DNA of 64,000 nt from Chromatiaceae bacterium (GCA_013426805.1 JACDZG010000027.1:1-64000), one strand, 5' to 3'; shown: positions 1-9,745, numbered from the stretch's first letter. Numbers and translations: made by a program. Notes: generated from the letters alone by a model not told the origin.

Positions 1-482
1 GGTAACAAGTACATGCCCATGTCGGGCACACTAGGGTCCGCTGTGCGGACCGTCCGCGGCCGGCCGGATGCGCGGCGCGATCCAGCGCCGGAGTGCCGCG
101 GTCGACCGCCGCCGAAAGCGGCGCCTGCAGCTAAAGACCGAGCTGTATTTCACGACACTCGCCGCCGCGCAGGTCAGCGCTCCCGCCCGACTTGCCCGCA
201 TCGCCGGATCCCGCTACGCCGCTGACTCGGCGTCTTGAACCTTGACCATCTTCCACCCGCCGACGATAATGGGCGGTAGAGTGACGTCTAAGGGTTTACC
301 CCTGCGAGGGCGTCCAGTCTGTGGTCGGACCGGGTCTGAGATTGGCGGTGCTCGCGACCGGCGTCCGTCCAGCAAGGTAGACACAACGCTAACGGCTCTG
401 GTAACGCCTTAGCGTATGAAAAGACCGCGGCCAGCTTGTACGGGTCGCCAAGGCAGTGGTTTCGCTGCTTCCCGAGGGGGCG
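1..482. other. Left edge, no recognisable gene
   Basis: No convincing coding region is seen. The only frame open from the first base is arginine- and proline-rich and looks like a shadow of GC-rich DNA, although a 3' tail of a gene starting outside the window cannot be excluded. A purine-rich stretch just before 483 probably serves as the ribosome binding site of the next gene. Confidence 0.4.
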
Positions 483-1133
483 ATGAATCGTATGACGGAC
501 AACCACCAGGCAACGGTCGTGTTTGCTGAACTGGCGCGTAACGCGGTCGATCGTTATCTCGACCAACTGGACGCGAGACTGAAGTCCCTGGCCGATCAGG
601 ATCAGAGCCACGAGGACGCGACGCTGAAATCCCCGGCCGCACAGCGACCGAGCCGGATCTCCTGCATCGACAGTATTCGCAAACTCCTCACCGCGGATCT
701 GCGACCCGCTTTTACCTACGATCTTGCCGAACGTCTGCAGTACGGTGCCGGTGTAAGGGCCGCATCAAAGGACGCGCTGGAGCGATTTCTCGCTTTGCTG
801 GACAGCCAGTTGCGCTCAATCGAGCATGCTGAACGCGAAGTCGGCGCTTCCTCCGACGAACCGGCAACAACGCCGTCGTGCTTCGAGCAGTGCAAGCAAA
901 GTGCACGCAAATTGTCCCAATCGTTCCCCGAAAATTTCCAGGCAATCGCTGCAGTCGAAGCGCGGCGCCTGGCCGGGGTGCCGTTGCTCCCGCAACCGCC
1001 GGCACCGGAAGGTCGCCTCTTTGCCGGGGCGCCGCACGACAGTCTGTGGCCCACCGAGCGCCGCGCGCGCATTGTCGATGAGCATTCGGTCAGTGCGCCA
1101 ACCTATCGGTGGGGCTCCCGCGGCGGCCGGTAG
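483..1133 (+). CDS. Hypothetical protein, first gene of a three-gene cluster
   Basis: I do not recognise this 216-residue protein. It is polar, probably largely helical in the first two thirds, with no predicted signal peptide or membrane segment and no catalytic motif. The start at 483 is preferred over an in-frame ATG at 456, because a GAGGGGG stretch lies just upstream of 483. The C-terminal 60 residues are rich in proline, arginine and alanine and may be disordered. It lies about 50 bp before a membrane protein gene, and the same strand continues into a 1124-residue HExxH protein, so the three may form one operon. No function is proposed. Confidence 0.55.
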   Translation: MNRMTDNHQATVVFAELARNAVDRYLDQLDARLKSLADQDQSHEDATLKSPAAQRPSRISCIDSIRKLLTADLRPAFTYDLAERLQYGAGVRAASKDALERFLALLDSQLRSIEHAEREVGASSDEPATTPSCFEQCKQSARKLSQSFPENFQAIAAVEARRLAGVPLLPQPPAPEGRLFAGAPHDSLWPTERRARIVDEHSVSAPTYRWGSRGGR

Positions 1134-1184
1134 TGTACGGCTTTTCGCGTTGGATGACGCGCGGTCGCCGCGCTTAGCTGCATC

Positions 1185-2408
1185 GTGTTTGAAGTGCATG
1201 TTAAGCGGTGCTTATTGAGCCCCGATGGCAAAGAGTGGCGGGCCGACGGTGGGCTGCCGCGCGAAAGACGACTTGATATCGAAGCCTATTTTTCGTTCCC
1301 CCTGTTTCGCTCCGCGGTTCGCGGGGAGTCGGGTTGGCGGTTGCTGATCGTCGCCACACTGATGCTCAGCGCCGCGCTGTGGCCGAACGGCGGTATTCAT
1401 CCGTCAGTGGCGATGTCATTTCCGGGTCGTGAGGCCGATCCGATGATCGCTTCCTTTATCGCTTCGTTCGCGGCCAACACCGCGGCGCGGCTACCCGCGG
1501 GGTCCGTATTCTCAGTGTTCGGAACCCTCGGCGTATTCCCGAAGATCGCGCTCTTACTCGGCTTGGTCTGGTGGCTGCCAAGGCTGGCGTTCCCACGACG
1601 GCCGGCGGTTCGGCTGCGCCTTTACCTATTGCATCCGGAAACTCCGGCCCCATTTCCGACGCCGGGCGTCAATCGCTCGCGGTATATTAATGTCGCATTG
1701 CGTATGACGCACCCCGACATGTGGCGCGACTTCGCGGCTCCCGCGACCCTATCCTTTCGCACCGATCGCTACGGCAGATTCCCCCCGCCCGATAAGTCGC
1801 GCAATCTGCAAGCGCTGTGCCTGCGTCTGTTGCGCTACGCCTTTCTGTCGCGACTGCCGCGATTGTCGCAAAGCACCACTGTCGGCGAATTTAAGTCTGC
1901 CACCCTAAACGCGAATGCGTCATCACCCGGCACAATTGCCGGCGCCACCGCCGCGCAGACCGAACCAAAGCGTCCGATTCCAGCCGCGGATCCGTCTCCC
2001 GCCGAACAGGCCGATAATGCCTTCAGATGGGCGGTGTATGCCCATCGGTTTCAGCTTCAACTGTACCTTGGGCTCGTGCTGAGTGCTCTACTCTACGGAC
2101 TCCTCTTCGGCTTCGGGGCGACTTCAAAGATCCTGGCCGTTATTCTTGGCTTGGCCTGGTTGTCCGTTTCCGTCGATGTTTTGTTGAAACAGGTACGCGC
2201 GTTTTCCAGATGGCTACATAAGCACGATAATGAATCCTGGCCCCCCGCCTACGAGCTGGATGACGAACGACACTGGCGCTATATCTGGCCGGATTACTTC
2301 AAGCAAAGCAGCGATGCCGAGGTGGGCATCGGTCACGACCGTTTATTGGCGCTCGCCGTAACGGTGCTCTTCGCGCTTTATCTGACATTGCTGCAAGTGA
2401 TTGTTTAA
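1185..2408 (+). CDS. Multi-pass membrane protein of unknown function
   Basis: A 407-residue protein starting at a GTG. About five hydrophobic segments are visible: near residues 45-62 (LLIVATLMLSAALW), 120-135 (IALLLGLVWWLP), 290-310 (YLGLVLSALLYGLLFGF), 312-330 (ILAVILGLAWLSVSV) and at the C-terminus (LLALAVTVLFALYLTLLQ). A charged, probably cytoplasmic, domain separates the second and third segments. I recognise no family. The stop codon is 5 bp before the ATG of the HExxH protein gene, which argues strongly for co-transcription and probably a shared function. It could be a membrane anchor or exit component for its neighbour, but this is inference. Confidence 0.65.
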   Translation: MFEVHVKRCLLSPDGKEWRADGGLPRERRLDIEAYFSFPLFRSAVRGESGWRLLIVATLMLSAALWPNGGIHPSVAMSFPGREADPMIASFIASFAANTAARLPAGSVFSVFGTLGVFPKIALLLGLVWWLPRLAFPRRPAVRLRLYLLHPETPAPFPTPGVNRSRYINVALRMTHPDMWRDFAAPATLSFRTDRYGRFPPPDKSRNLQALCLRLLRYAFLSRLPRLSQSTTVGEFKSATLNANASSPGTIAGATAAQTEPKRPIPAADPSPAEQADNAFRWAVYAHRFQLQLYLGLVLSALLYGLLFGFGATSKILAVILGLAWLSVSVDVLLKQVRAFSRWLHKHDNESWPPAYELDDERHWRYIWPDYFKQSSDAEVGIGHDRLLALAVTVLFALYLTLLQVIV

Positions 2409-2413
2409 CGCCA

Positions 2414-5400
2414 ATGACTGATCAGTCGAACTCCACGCGCCGGGACGATGAGCAAGACAGCGACCGCCTTATCAAGCGTCACGCCTGGATGTTGTTCACT
2501 GACCTGAACACCAGATTCAACATTCTGATGGAGGAATGTGCACACTTGCAGGATATGGTCTGGGGTATGCTCAGCGATCTTGAAGCCTCCTCATCCAAAG
2601 GCGGCGGTCAAGCTCAGGCCGACGATGAACAGCGTATCGAGCCCTTTAAGAAGGAGGATATGACGGCTCGCATTCCGTGGAGCCTGCTGCCGGCGCGCCA
2701 GCGGGCGCTGCGCAGTCTCTACAACTATCTCGGCAGCCTGTATCTGGCGATCGAGAGCAATCAAGAGACTTGTCGGGAGCAGTTCCATGTCCTTTGTCGC
2801 ACCTGGCAGCCGCCGCAGTTCTTTTGGTTCATCAGCCAGCGTGCACTCTTCATCCGCGACCAGTTCGGCATCTATACCGGTCAACTGGAGCACGCTCAGT
2901 TCAAGCTGATTCAAATCGCCGAGAATATCCCCGGCAGCTTGCCCCAGCCAACGCTGCTGCGGCGCTGGAACTCCGCACTCTTCGGGGATTTCCTGTCCGC
3001 TTATAGCCGCCATGTGGATTGGGAAACCGCGATGCTCGCGTATTTCGAGCGCGGGTCTGGCCGAGTGGAGGACTACCCAGATCCGGACTTCGCGAAAGAA
3101 CGGGCACACGAGTATTTTATTCACTCTTGGGGCCATGTCGCCGACAGTCGGGTGCGCTCTCACGAAATCCGGAAGCGTACGCCGGATGGTCAAACGTGGC
3201 GATTTCGCTCTATCCGCAGCGCCTTTTTCTATCTCGAGATGCCGCTGCTCTTTCCCTTGCTCTACCACGAATGCGCCCATATGCATCTGGAAGACGGGGA
3301 TGCGGGAAAGGGGTTTTTCGGCGCCCGGAATCAACTCACAAATGACTTGTTCGAGGCGGCCCGGAAAGAAGAGCCGCGTTTGCCGCAGAATCGCGACGTC
3401 TGGCATGCCCTGACCGGGGAAATATGGGCCGACCTCATCGCCGTGGCCCTCTGTGGTGTCGGCTATGTGGCGGCCTTGGCGATGCAACTGTTCGGCAGCA
3501 ATGAGGCGGTCTTTTTCCAGACCGGGGGCGTTCCGATTGATGGCCTTGGCGCGGAGCGACATCGCGTCTATGAAGTTCCTGCGATCGGCAATGAGCAGGT
3601 CTTCTGGGAAGTGCGGTTGCGGCTCGCGATTGCAGTCTGCAACGACTTGCACAACAAGGACCTTGGTAAGCATATGCTTGACTGGATCCATGGGTTAAGT
3701 AGCACCATCGAGCGCTATGATCAGGGCGGTGCCGCCGTGTTCGCTTTTTCGGTTCAGCATGCAGAACACTGGAGGTACCGCAGGGAATGCTCGGACAAGA
3801 TCGTGGACACCGCTTTGGAGCGCTTGCAGAAAGGGTCACTCTCTCGACTGAAGGGTTATGTGGGGGCTAAAGCGATCACGACCGCTTACCGCCTGCCCCA
3901 GGGGGTAGGTAAATTGATCCGTGAGGCCGTCAAGGGTTTGCACCAAGGCGTTTTCGGTGGCGCGCCATCGCCAACGCTTGAGGAGGAACCTCCATCACCT
4001 GACGAAGAACGCCAAGAGCGAATCGAAGAGATATCGTTGCGGGCCAAATGGTGCTTTGCCGACGGTGCTATGAAGAAGCTCGACGAAGAGATATCGTTGC
4101 GGGCCAAATGGTGCTTTGCTGGCGGTGCTATGGAGAAGCTCGACAACATGGGGTATGGTGACGATAAAATCATACACCTGACCAAGACCTATGCCAATCG
4201 CATCCGCAATGATGGGAGCGGGGCTTTCCGCATAGCGGTGGAATGCTTGTTGGCCCGCTTCAGTGCCACCGATGCGATTGCCGATGCCATCATCGGCCGG
4301 CCCGCGAATGGGTTTGACGTCTGGATGAGATCGGTGCTGCCTAATCCTAAGGACTATGATGCCTTTAAGGTGCTCCTGTGCGACCGCCAAGGTTTGGACA
4401 GTCACGAGAACAAGCGCTGGAAGCTGGCTGAGCGGACAACGATCGCGTCTTGGCTGAAACTGCGCAAGTACGCAACCGGAGACCGGTTTCGGCGTTGGTT
4501 GAAGCAGGAGGAAGCGTTGCTGAAGGATCTGAATTTGCCTTTGTTATTGGAAAAGCTCGATTGTTGGCTTGAGGAGCACGTGGTGAGTGCACTGAAGGGT
4601 GATGCGAGCACCAGGGCCGTGTTCAATGCCGGTCAGGCGTCGACCAGCAGTCATGGTAATCCGGAATGGTTCCCCATCGCACCCTTAGGCACTATCAGTC
4701 TCGGGGTCATCTGGCCGCACTACGTCGCCACTCACAAGGGCGCTACCCCATTCGCCAAGGCTATGGAAGCCGTGCGATCCGCCTATTGCGAGAATCCCAA
4801 GGTGAAACAGATGAACAAGGACATCGAAGCGATGAGAATAGCCTTCACATCTGCTTCGGATTTCAAGATTCCCGAACCCTGTTTCCTGCCGCTGATCGGT
4901 CAATACGCCTTTTTGCTTTATCGCGACCACCTGACTCCCGTCGAACGTCAGCACGAGTCACCCATACGTGTTCAGGCGCTACTCAAGCCACGCGCCGTTT
5001 TGCAGGTTCTTGGCAAAGCGACGGATCTTCTTTGCTCGCAGAGCAGCGAGGACCGCGGCGCGGGGACGAGCGAGACGATGCCGCCGGAGCAGGAGACCCC
5101 GACCCGGAATGAGGGAGCGGTGCTCTCGGTGTCCTTGATCGAGTTTGCTTATCGCTGGCAGGCGTATGAACTACGTCGCCAGTTGAAAGCGCTTCCGCAT
5201 GAATTTCCGGACGCGACGCTGTTTCTTTCCAGCGGCTGGGAGACCTGCATTCTGGTGCTTGTGCATCAAGAGGAGGCGGATTTCTGGAAGGTATTGGATA
5301 ACGAGACGCTTCATCTCGGCAGCCGCTGTGAGCATATTCAAACCTATTTTGGTGTTCGACCGGAGCGGTTTGACGAGATCGCAAAGGCGAGTGAGCAGAA

Positions 5401-5788
5401 CGAAGCGAGCAAATTGTGCTCAGCCGGCCCGGCGCAAGAACGGGATACAGGCATCTCGGCCCGCCACTTTCCATTGCCAAGAAATCAAATGGCGGAGTTT
5501 TTTCAGGAAATTGCGGAGTGCACCGGTCGCGACGATTTCACGGTCCGCTGGCGCGCCAAGACTGTCGGTGAGATGTTCGAGCGTCTGTGCCGGTTGCCGC
5601 AGACGTTTTGGAAACGCACCGATCGCCTGGCGATCTCATGTCGGCAGCGGGTCGACTTCAGCACCGACAAGGCCAGCACGACCGCTACCGACAAGGACAG
5701 CAGCATTGAGTTCGCCGGCAACATCGTTCGGCTTGGGTCCTTCGGTCGAAGGTGGCGGGAGAACGGCGATTGCGATCTCCGCGGCTGA
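2414..5788 (+). CDS. Large protein with HExxH zinc-metallopeptidase-like motif
   Basis: A 1124-residue cytoplasmic-looking protein of unknown family. Residues 285-289 read HECAH in the context LLYHECAHMHLED, a zinc-binding HExxH helix. About 47 residues later GEIWADLIAVAL gives an E-x-x-A-D arrangement like the third ligand of gluzincin-type peptidases. Both the first ~250 residues and the last ~700 lack recognised domains. A 60-bp in-frame tandem duplication lies at residues ~538-577. The gene begins 5 bp after a membrane protein gene, so the peptidase-like protein probably acts with it. Proteolytic activity is plausible from the motif but not shown, and the substrate is unknown. Confidence 0.6.
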   Translation: MTDQSNSTRRDDEQDSDRLIKRHAWMLFTDLNTRFNILMEECAHLQDMVWGMLSDLEASSSKGGGQAQADDEQRIEPFKKEDMTARIPWSLLPARQRALRSLYNYLGSLYLAIESNQETCREQFHVLCRTWQPPQFFWFISQRALFIRDQFGIYTGQLEHAQFKLIQIAENIPGSLPQPTLLRRWNSALFGDFLSAYSRHVDWETAMLAYFERGSGRVEDYPDPDFAKERAHEYFIHSWGHVADSRVRSHEIRKRTPDGQTWRFRSIRSAFFYLEMPLLFPLLYHECAHMHLEDGDAGKGFFGARNQLTNDLFEAARKEEPRLPQNRDVWHALTGEIWADLIAVALCGVGYVAALAMQLFGSNEAVFFQTGGVPIDGLGAERHRVYEVPAIGNEQVFWEVRLRLAIAVCNDLHNKDLGKHMLDWIHGLSSTIERYDQGGAAVFAFSVQHAEHWRYRRECSDKIVDTALERLQKGSLSRLKGYVGAKAITTAYRLPQGVGKLIREAVKGLHQGVFGGAPSPTLEEEPPSPDEERQERIEEISLRAKWCFADGAMKKLDEEISLRAKWCFAGGAMEKLDNMGYGDDKIIHLTKTYANRIRNDGSGAFRIAVECLLARFSATDAIADAIIGRPANGFDVWMRSVLPNPKDYDAFKVLLCDRQGLDSHENKRWKLAERTTIASWLKLRKYATGDRFRRWLKQEEALLKDLNLPLLLEKLDCWLEEHVVSALKGDASTRAVFNAGQASTSSHGNPEWFPIAPLGTISLGVIWPHYVATHKGATPFAKAMEAVRSAYCENPKVKQMNKDIEAMRIAFTSASDFKIPEPCFLPLIGQYAFLLYRDHLTPVERQHESPIRVQALLKPRAVLQVLGKATDLLCSQSSEDRGAGTSETMPPEQETPTRNEGAVLSVSLIEFAYRWQAYELRRQLKALPHEFPDATLFLSSGWETCILVLVHQEEADFWKVLDNETLHLGSRCEHIQTYFGVRPERFDEIAKASEQNEASKLCSAGPAQERDTGISARHFPLPRNQMAEFFQEIAECTGRDDFTVRWRAKTVGEMFERLCRLPQTFWKRTDRLAISCRQRVDFSTDKASTTATDKDSSIEFAGNIVRLGSFGRRWRENGDCDLRG
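4025..4144 (+). repeat. 60-bp in-frame tandem duplication inside the HExxH gene
   Basis: Two adjacent 60-bp units (4025-4084 and 4085-4144) differ at only a few bases. They encode two near-identical 20-residue blocks, EEISLRAKWCFADGAMKKLD and EEISLRAKWCFAGGAMEKLD. High identity implies a recent duplication that keeps the frame. Confidence 0.9.
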
Positions 5789-5942
5789 CGGAACGGCGGG
5801 ACAAACGAAGGGCGAAGGGCAAAACGTCACGAGCGAATGACCCCTCGCGTCATGCCAAGAACCGCGGGCAGGCTGCCAACTGACTTGCCGAATCCACGGC
5901 GTCGGTTGGCCGCCTGATCGGCGGGGAGTGAGGCGGCGCCGG

Positions 5943-6656
5943 CTACCAGGCAATCGCCTCCCCATGCCGGAAAAAGCCGCCGCTCGGGCCGTCGTCCGGC
6001 AGGGTCGCGGCCCAGACGATGCCTTTGGCGCCCTCCGCGACACTCAGGGGCGCATCCGGCCCGCCGAGGTCGGTGCGCACCCAACCGGGGCAGACCGAGT
6101 TCACCTTGACGTTGGTGCCCTGCAGTTCGTCGGCGAAGATGCGGGTGACGGCATTGAGCGACACTTTTGAGAGCCGGTAGCCGGGGCAGCAGCCGTTCAT
6201 GTCGCTGAGTTGGCCCATGCCGGACGAGACATTGACCACGCGTCCGTTGCCCTGCATCAGCGGAATCAACACCTGGCACAGGTGGAGGGCAGCCAGGGTG
6301 TTGGTCTCCATGGCGCGGCGGATGGTGTCGAGCTCCGCGTTGAAGATGCTCGACGCGGGGCCGCCGGGGCTCGGGTCGGGTAAGATGCCGGCGTTGTTGA
6401 CCAGCACGTCGATGCGTCCGAATGCGGTCTTGAGATGGTCGCCCAGTGCTTGGACCTCGGCGGGTGCGGTGACGTCCAGGTGCCGAAAGTGCGCCGCGTG
6501 ACCCTCAGCCGTCAAGGCCGCGGCGGCGGCCTGGCCGGCGGCGTCGCGGCGGGCGGTGAGCAGCACGCGATAGCCGTGCTGTGCGAGTTGGCGGGCGGTT
6601 TCAAGGCCGAGCCCGCGGTCGGCGCCGGTGATGACGGCGATTGGCATCGCGTTCAT
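5943..6656 (-). CDS. Short-chain dehydrogenase/reductase (carbonyl reductase-like)
   Basis: A classical SDR of 237 residues, the normal length for the family. The N-terminal Rossmann motif TGADRGLG binds NAD(P)H. The NAG motif is LVNNAG. The catalytic tyrosine and lysine lie in YRLSK, preceded by the serine region NVSSGMG. The sequence CPGWVRTDLGGPDAPLSVAEG is typical of the carbonyl-reductase branch that reduces aldehydes, ketones or quinones; the substrate cannot be told from sequence. The start may be at 6656 or 6647, since MNAM and MPIAV are both possible. It follows selO on the same strand about 40 bp away, so co-transcription is likely. It is convergent with the HExxH gene. Confidence 0.9.
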   Translation of the reverse strand: MNAMPIAVITGADRGLGLETARQLAQHGYRVLLTARRDAAGQAAAAALTAEGHAAHFRHLDVTAPAEVQALGDHLKTAFGRIDVLVNNAGILPDPSPGGPASSIFNAELDTIRRAMETNTLAALHLCQVLIPLMQGNGRVVNVSSGMGQLSDMNGCCPGYRLSKVSLNAVTRIFADELQGTNVKVNSVCPGWVRTDLGGPDAPLSVAEGAKGIVWAATLPDDGPSGGFFRHGEAIAW

Positions 6657-6696
6657 TGCTGCTGCGCTCCTGTATGGTTTGGGGTGGGTTCGCGGT

Positions 6697-8148
6697 TCAG
6701 GTGCCGCAGAAGGTCTGGTGGACGACCTCGTGCGGCTGCGGCGGTTGCGTGTAAGGCCTGTGCTCGGGCCGTGACTCCCAGGGATTCGCGAGCACGCGCA
6801 ACAGCGTGTCCAACGGAGCGAGGTCGCCGTCCAGCGCCGCGTCCAGCGCCGCCTCGACTCGGTGATTGCGCGGGATCACGGCCGGGTTGGCCTGCTGCAT
6901 ACGGGTCGCCTGCTCCATGGGGTTGGCGGTCTCGCGCGCGCGGCGGGCGCGCCAGTCCGGCAGCCAGGCAGGGATGGCGCCGCCCTCGCCCCAGGGGGTT
7001 TCGGCGCCCGCCGCTACCTCGCTCAAGGCACGGAAACTGTTGGTAAAGTCGGCGCCGTCCGCGGCCAGGGCCGACAGGAACCCGGCGATCAGCCCGGCAT
7101 CGTCCGCTTGCTCTTCCAAGAGTCCCAACTTGGCGCGAAACACCGCGAGATAGGCCTGCTCGAAGCGCGGCATGAAGGTATCGACGGCCGTCTGGGCGAT
7201 TTCAAGTGCCCGTTCCTGGTTCTCGTCGAGCAGCGGCAGCAGCGATTGGGCAAGGCTCACCAGGTTCCACTGGGCGATGCGCGGCTGATTGGCATAGGCG
7301 TAGCGGCCGTGCCGATCGATCGAGCTGTAGACCGTCTCCGGGTGATAGGTGTCCATGAAGGCGCAGGGACCATAGTCGATGGTCTCGCCGGAGATCGCCA
7401 TGTTGTCGGTATTCATCACCCCGTGAATGAACCCGACGCCGAGCCAGCGCGCGATCAGGTCCGCCTGACGCCCGATGACCGCGTCCAGCAGGGCCAGGTA
7501 GGGCTGTTCCAGCCCCTGCAGTTCGGGGTCGTGGCGGGCGATCACATGGTCGGCCAGGCGGCGCAAGGCCGCGTGATCGGCGCGCGCCGCGAAGTACTCG
7601 AAGGTCCCGACCCGCACATGGCCGCGCGCGACGCGGGTCAGCACCGCACCGGGTCGGGTGGTTTCGCGATAGACCGGTTCGCCCGTGGTGACCACCGCGA
7701 GTGCGCGCGTGGTCGGGATGCCGAGCGTGTGCATCGCCTCGCCGATCACGTATTCCCGCAGGACCGGACTCAGCCAGGCGCGTCCGTCGCCCCCGCGCGA
7801 GAAGGGGGTGCGGCCCGAGCCCTTGAGGTGAATATCGAAACGGGTACCCCGCGGGTCGGTGATTTCGCCGAGCAGGATTGCCCGGCCGTCGCCGAGCTGC
7901 GGGACGAAGTGGCCGAACTGGTGCCCGGCATAGGCCATGGCCAGCGGCTCCGCGCCCGCGGGTACCTGATTGCCCGCGAACACGGCCAAGCCCTCCGGCG
8001 TGGCCAGCGCCGCCGGGTCGAGCCCGAGCGTCAGAGCCAGCGCGGTGTTCAGTTTGACCCACCGCGGGCCGGCCACCGGCACCGGGGCCAGTCGCGCGTA
8101 GAAGTGATCCGGCAGGCGGGCGTAGGTGTTGTCGAAGTCGAGAGTCAT
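6697..8148 (-). CDS. selO: Protein adenylyltransferase SelO (YdiU family)
   Basis: SelO proteins are pseudokinase-fold enzymes that transfer AMP from ATP to Ser, Thr or Tyr of target proteins and are linked to redox control. The 483-residue product starts MTLDFDNTYARLPDHFYARL, the typical YdiU N-terminus, so the start at 8148 is chosen over a more upstream in-frame ATG at 8229. Signature stretches are GRAILLGEI, LKGSGRTPFSRGGDGRA, HGVMNTDNMAISG and IDYGPCAFMD (the metal-binding DFG-like site). The C-terminus ends FCGT, retaining the terminal cysteine region where eukaryotic SelO has selenocysteine. The gene precedes an SDR oxidoreductase gene. Confidence 0.95.
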   Translation of the reverse strand: MTLDFDNTYARLPDHFYARLAPVPVAGPRWVKLNTALALTLGLDPAALATPEGLAVFAGNQVPAGAEPLAMAYAGHQFGHFVPQLGDGRAILLGEITDPRGTRFDIHLKGSGRTPFSRGGDGRAWLSPVLREYVIGEAMHTLGIPTTRALAVVTTGEPVYRETTRPGAVLTRVARGHVRVGTFEYFAARADHAALRRLADHVIARHDPELQGLEQPYLALLDAVIGRQADLIARWLGVGFIHGVMNTDNMAISGETIDYGPCAFMDTYHPETVYSSIDRHGRYAYANQPRIAQWNLVSLAQSLLPLLDENQERALEIAQTAVDTFMPRFEQAYLAVFRAKLGLLEEQADDAGLIAGFLSALAADGADFTNSFRALSEVAAGAETPWGEGGAIPAWLPDWRARRARETANPMEQATRMQQANPAVIPRNHRVEAALDAALDGDLAPLDTLLRVLANPWESRPEHRPYTQPPQPHEVVHQTFCGT

Positions 8149-8210
8149 CCGCGGTTGGTATCCGATGTGTTCGATGTGATGGGTCGCTGCGCTCTGCTGC
8201 GTCAATCTGG

Positions 8211-8339
8211 ATGAGAACGGAAATATCAAGCCGTCAATCGCTTCCGGACCCGGACGCCGAGGTCCGGGCCCTGTTCCGGCATCGGTTCAGTGTGGAAGAA
8301 GATCGGCGGTTGCTGGAGGCGCGGGTGTCGCAGTCCTGA
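8211..8339 (+). CDS. Possible small ORF, divergent from selO
   Basis: A 42-codon frame starts ATG at 8211 and ends TGA at 8339. The product is charged and looks like an amphipathic C-terminal tail (EVRALFRHRFSVEEDRRLLE). It could be the 3' remnant of a larger gene or a genuine small protein divergent from selO. No ribosome binding site is clear. Confidence 0.25.
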   Translation: MRTEISSRQSLPDPDAEVRALFRHRFSVEEDRRLLEARVSQS

Positions 8340-8447
8340 GCCTAAGGTGATCGCCGGATCAGCCGCAGATCGGTGATCAGCACCTCGACACCGGCGCATC
8401 CGGCGTGGTGGCGAAACTTTATCCGGGGTTTCAAACGCACTGTTTGG

Positions 8448-9527
8448 TTAAGGTTCAGTCCCGCTTGGGCACAGCTTATCCACAGAAGCGACAACAGGGG
8501 ATGTGGAAAGCTCGCGGTGCTCCGGTCGCGGGTGGACGACGCGTCGCCAGGTGGTCTCGTCGCGCTCGACCTCATGGCACGCCCAGTCGGCGAAGGCCGC
8601 GCGACTCAGGGTGCCGCGGGTGCGTCGTTCGGTTCCGGCAGCGCCGCGGAAGGACACCAGGGCCTCAGCGCCGCCGGGCTCAACCTGGATCACGCAACGC
8701 ACGGCCCAGTCGGCCCCGTAACGGCCGTTGCTGTAGCAGCGGCCAGGCCGAATCTCCAGATCGCCCGGATGACGTTCCTGGGCGTGGTGCGTCGCCAGGG
8801 CGAAGATCTGTGCCAGGTCGGCCTCGGAGACGTCGATGAATGAATCCATCCGCCCTAAGGCATAGACCAGATCGTCGTGGCCGAGCGCGGGCGGTGTCGG
8901 CGTCTCGCCGCTATCGGGTACGCCGGGTGTCGCCGCGGGTGCCGCCAGCGCGGCCGGATAACGCCGCCAGCGGAAGGGGAAGTTGAGCAGGATGCCGGCC
9001 GCCACCAGCAGTGCGACATTGACCAGCACCGGTGCCAGGAGATAGCCGTACCCCAGGGCTTGGATTTCGGCGCCGCCGATGATCGCCGTCAGGGCGGTGG
9101 CGCCGCCCGGCGGGTGCAAACAACGCGCATAATGCATGATCACGATTGCAAGACCGACCGCGAGCGGCCCGGCGAGCGCCGCCGACGGGACCCAGTGCGC
9201 CACGGTGACGCCGATGCCGGCGGAGAGCAGATGGCCGCCGATGACCGGCCAGGGCTGCGACAGGGCGCCATGGGGCACGGCGAAGATCAGCACGGCCGAG
9301 GCCCCCATCGAGGCCACCACCAGCGTGCTGCCCGGCCCCAGGGGGTGCAGCGCCGCGGCAGCGAAGACCAGCGCAATACCGAGGACACCTCCGGCCATCG
9401 CCAGCCAGCGCTCGTGATGGCTGGCCGGCCGGGATTCGATGCCGAGCAGCGCGCGCAGTCGCTCCCGCGGGGGTAAGCGCCTGGGTTTGGTGCGGTGCGG
9501 CGGGTTGGTCTGGTCGGTGCTGGTCAC
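8448..9527 (-). CDS. HPP-family integral membrane protein with C-terminal soluble domain
   Basis: A 359-residue protein. Residues ~45-195 form four or five membrane segments (GVLGIALVFAAAAL, TLVVASMGASAVLIF, LAVGLAIVIMHYA, VLVNVALLVAAGILL) and carry the diagnostic CLHPPGGATALTAI motif of the HPP family. Some members of this family have been linked to nitrite transport. The C-terminal ~150 residues form a soluble region beginning DLVYALGRMDSFIDVSEADL, of unknown role. The N-terminus is basic, consistent with a cytoplasmic start. The gene is divergent from the DUF190 gene, with about 220 bp between them. Confidence 0.85.
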   Translation of the reverse strand: MTSTDQTNPPHRTKPRRLPPRERLRALLGIESRPASHHERWLAMAGGVLGIALVFAAAALHPLGPGSTLVVASMGASAVLIFAVPHGALSQPWPVIGGHLLSAGIGVTVAHWVPSAALAGPLAVGLAIVIMHYARCLHPPGGATALTAIIGGAEIQALGYGYLLAPVLVNVALLVAAGILLNFPFRWRRYPAALAAPAATPGVPDSGETPTPPALGHDDLVYALGRMDSFIDVSEADLAQIFALATHHAQERHPGDLEIRPGRCYSNGRYGADWAVRCVIQVEPGGAEALVSFRGAAGTERRTRGTLSRAAFADWACHEVERDETTWRRVVHPRPEHRELSTSPVVASVDKLCPSGTEP

Positions 9528-9745
9528 GCGTGCTCCCGCTGCAAGGTTCAGACGAAGGATATGGCTGGAAACGCCGGTCGGTCGGCAGCCGCCGATGACC
9601 CGTTTGCGTTATACCTTATGCGCAGGGTTCGCGGTGGTCTCGCGCCTGGATCGCGCGGCTGGCCGGCGGCTTGAAGCCGAAGGCCGCGTTCAGGTTGCGA
9701 GACATCCATGTTCACACGCGCGTCAGATGACTGGCAGGACTGTCC

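Noticed and set aside
13-225. 70-codon frame at the left edge
   Set aside because: Arginine/proline-rich composition typical of a shadow frame, no ribosome binding site, no family resemblance.
9550-9610. Fluoride-riboswitch-like words (GGATATGG, AAACGCC, GATGACCC) before the DUF190 gene
   Set aside because: The first hairpin partner and conserved spacing of the crcB motif are missing, and no fluoride transporter gene follows.
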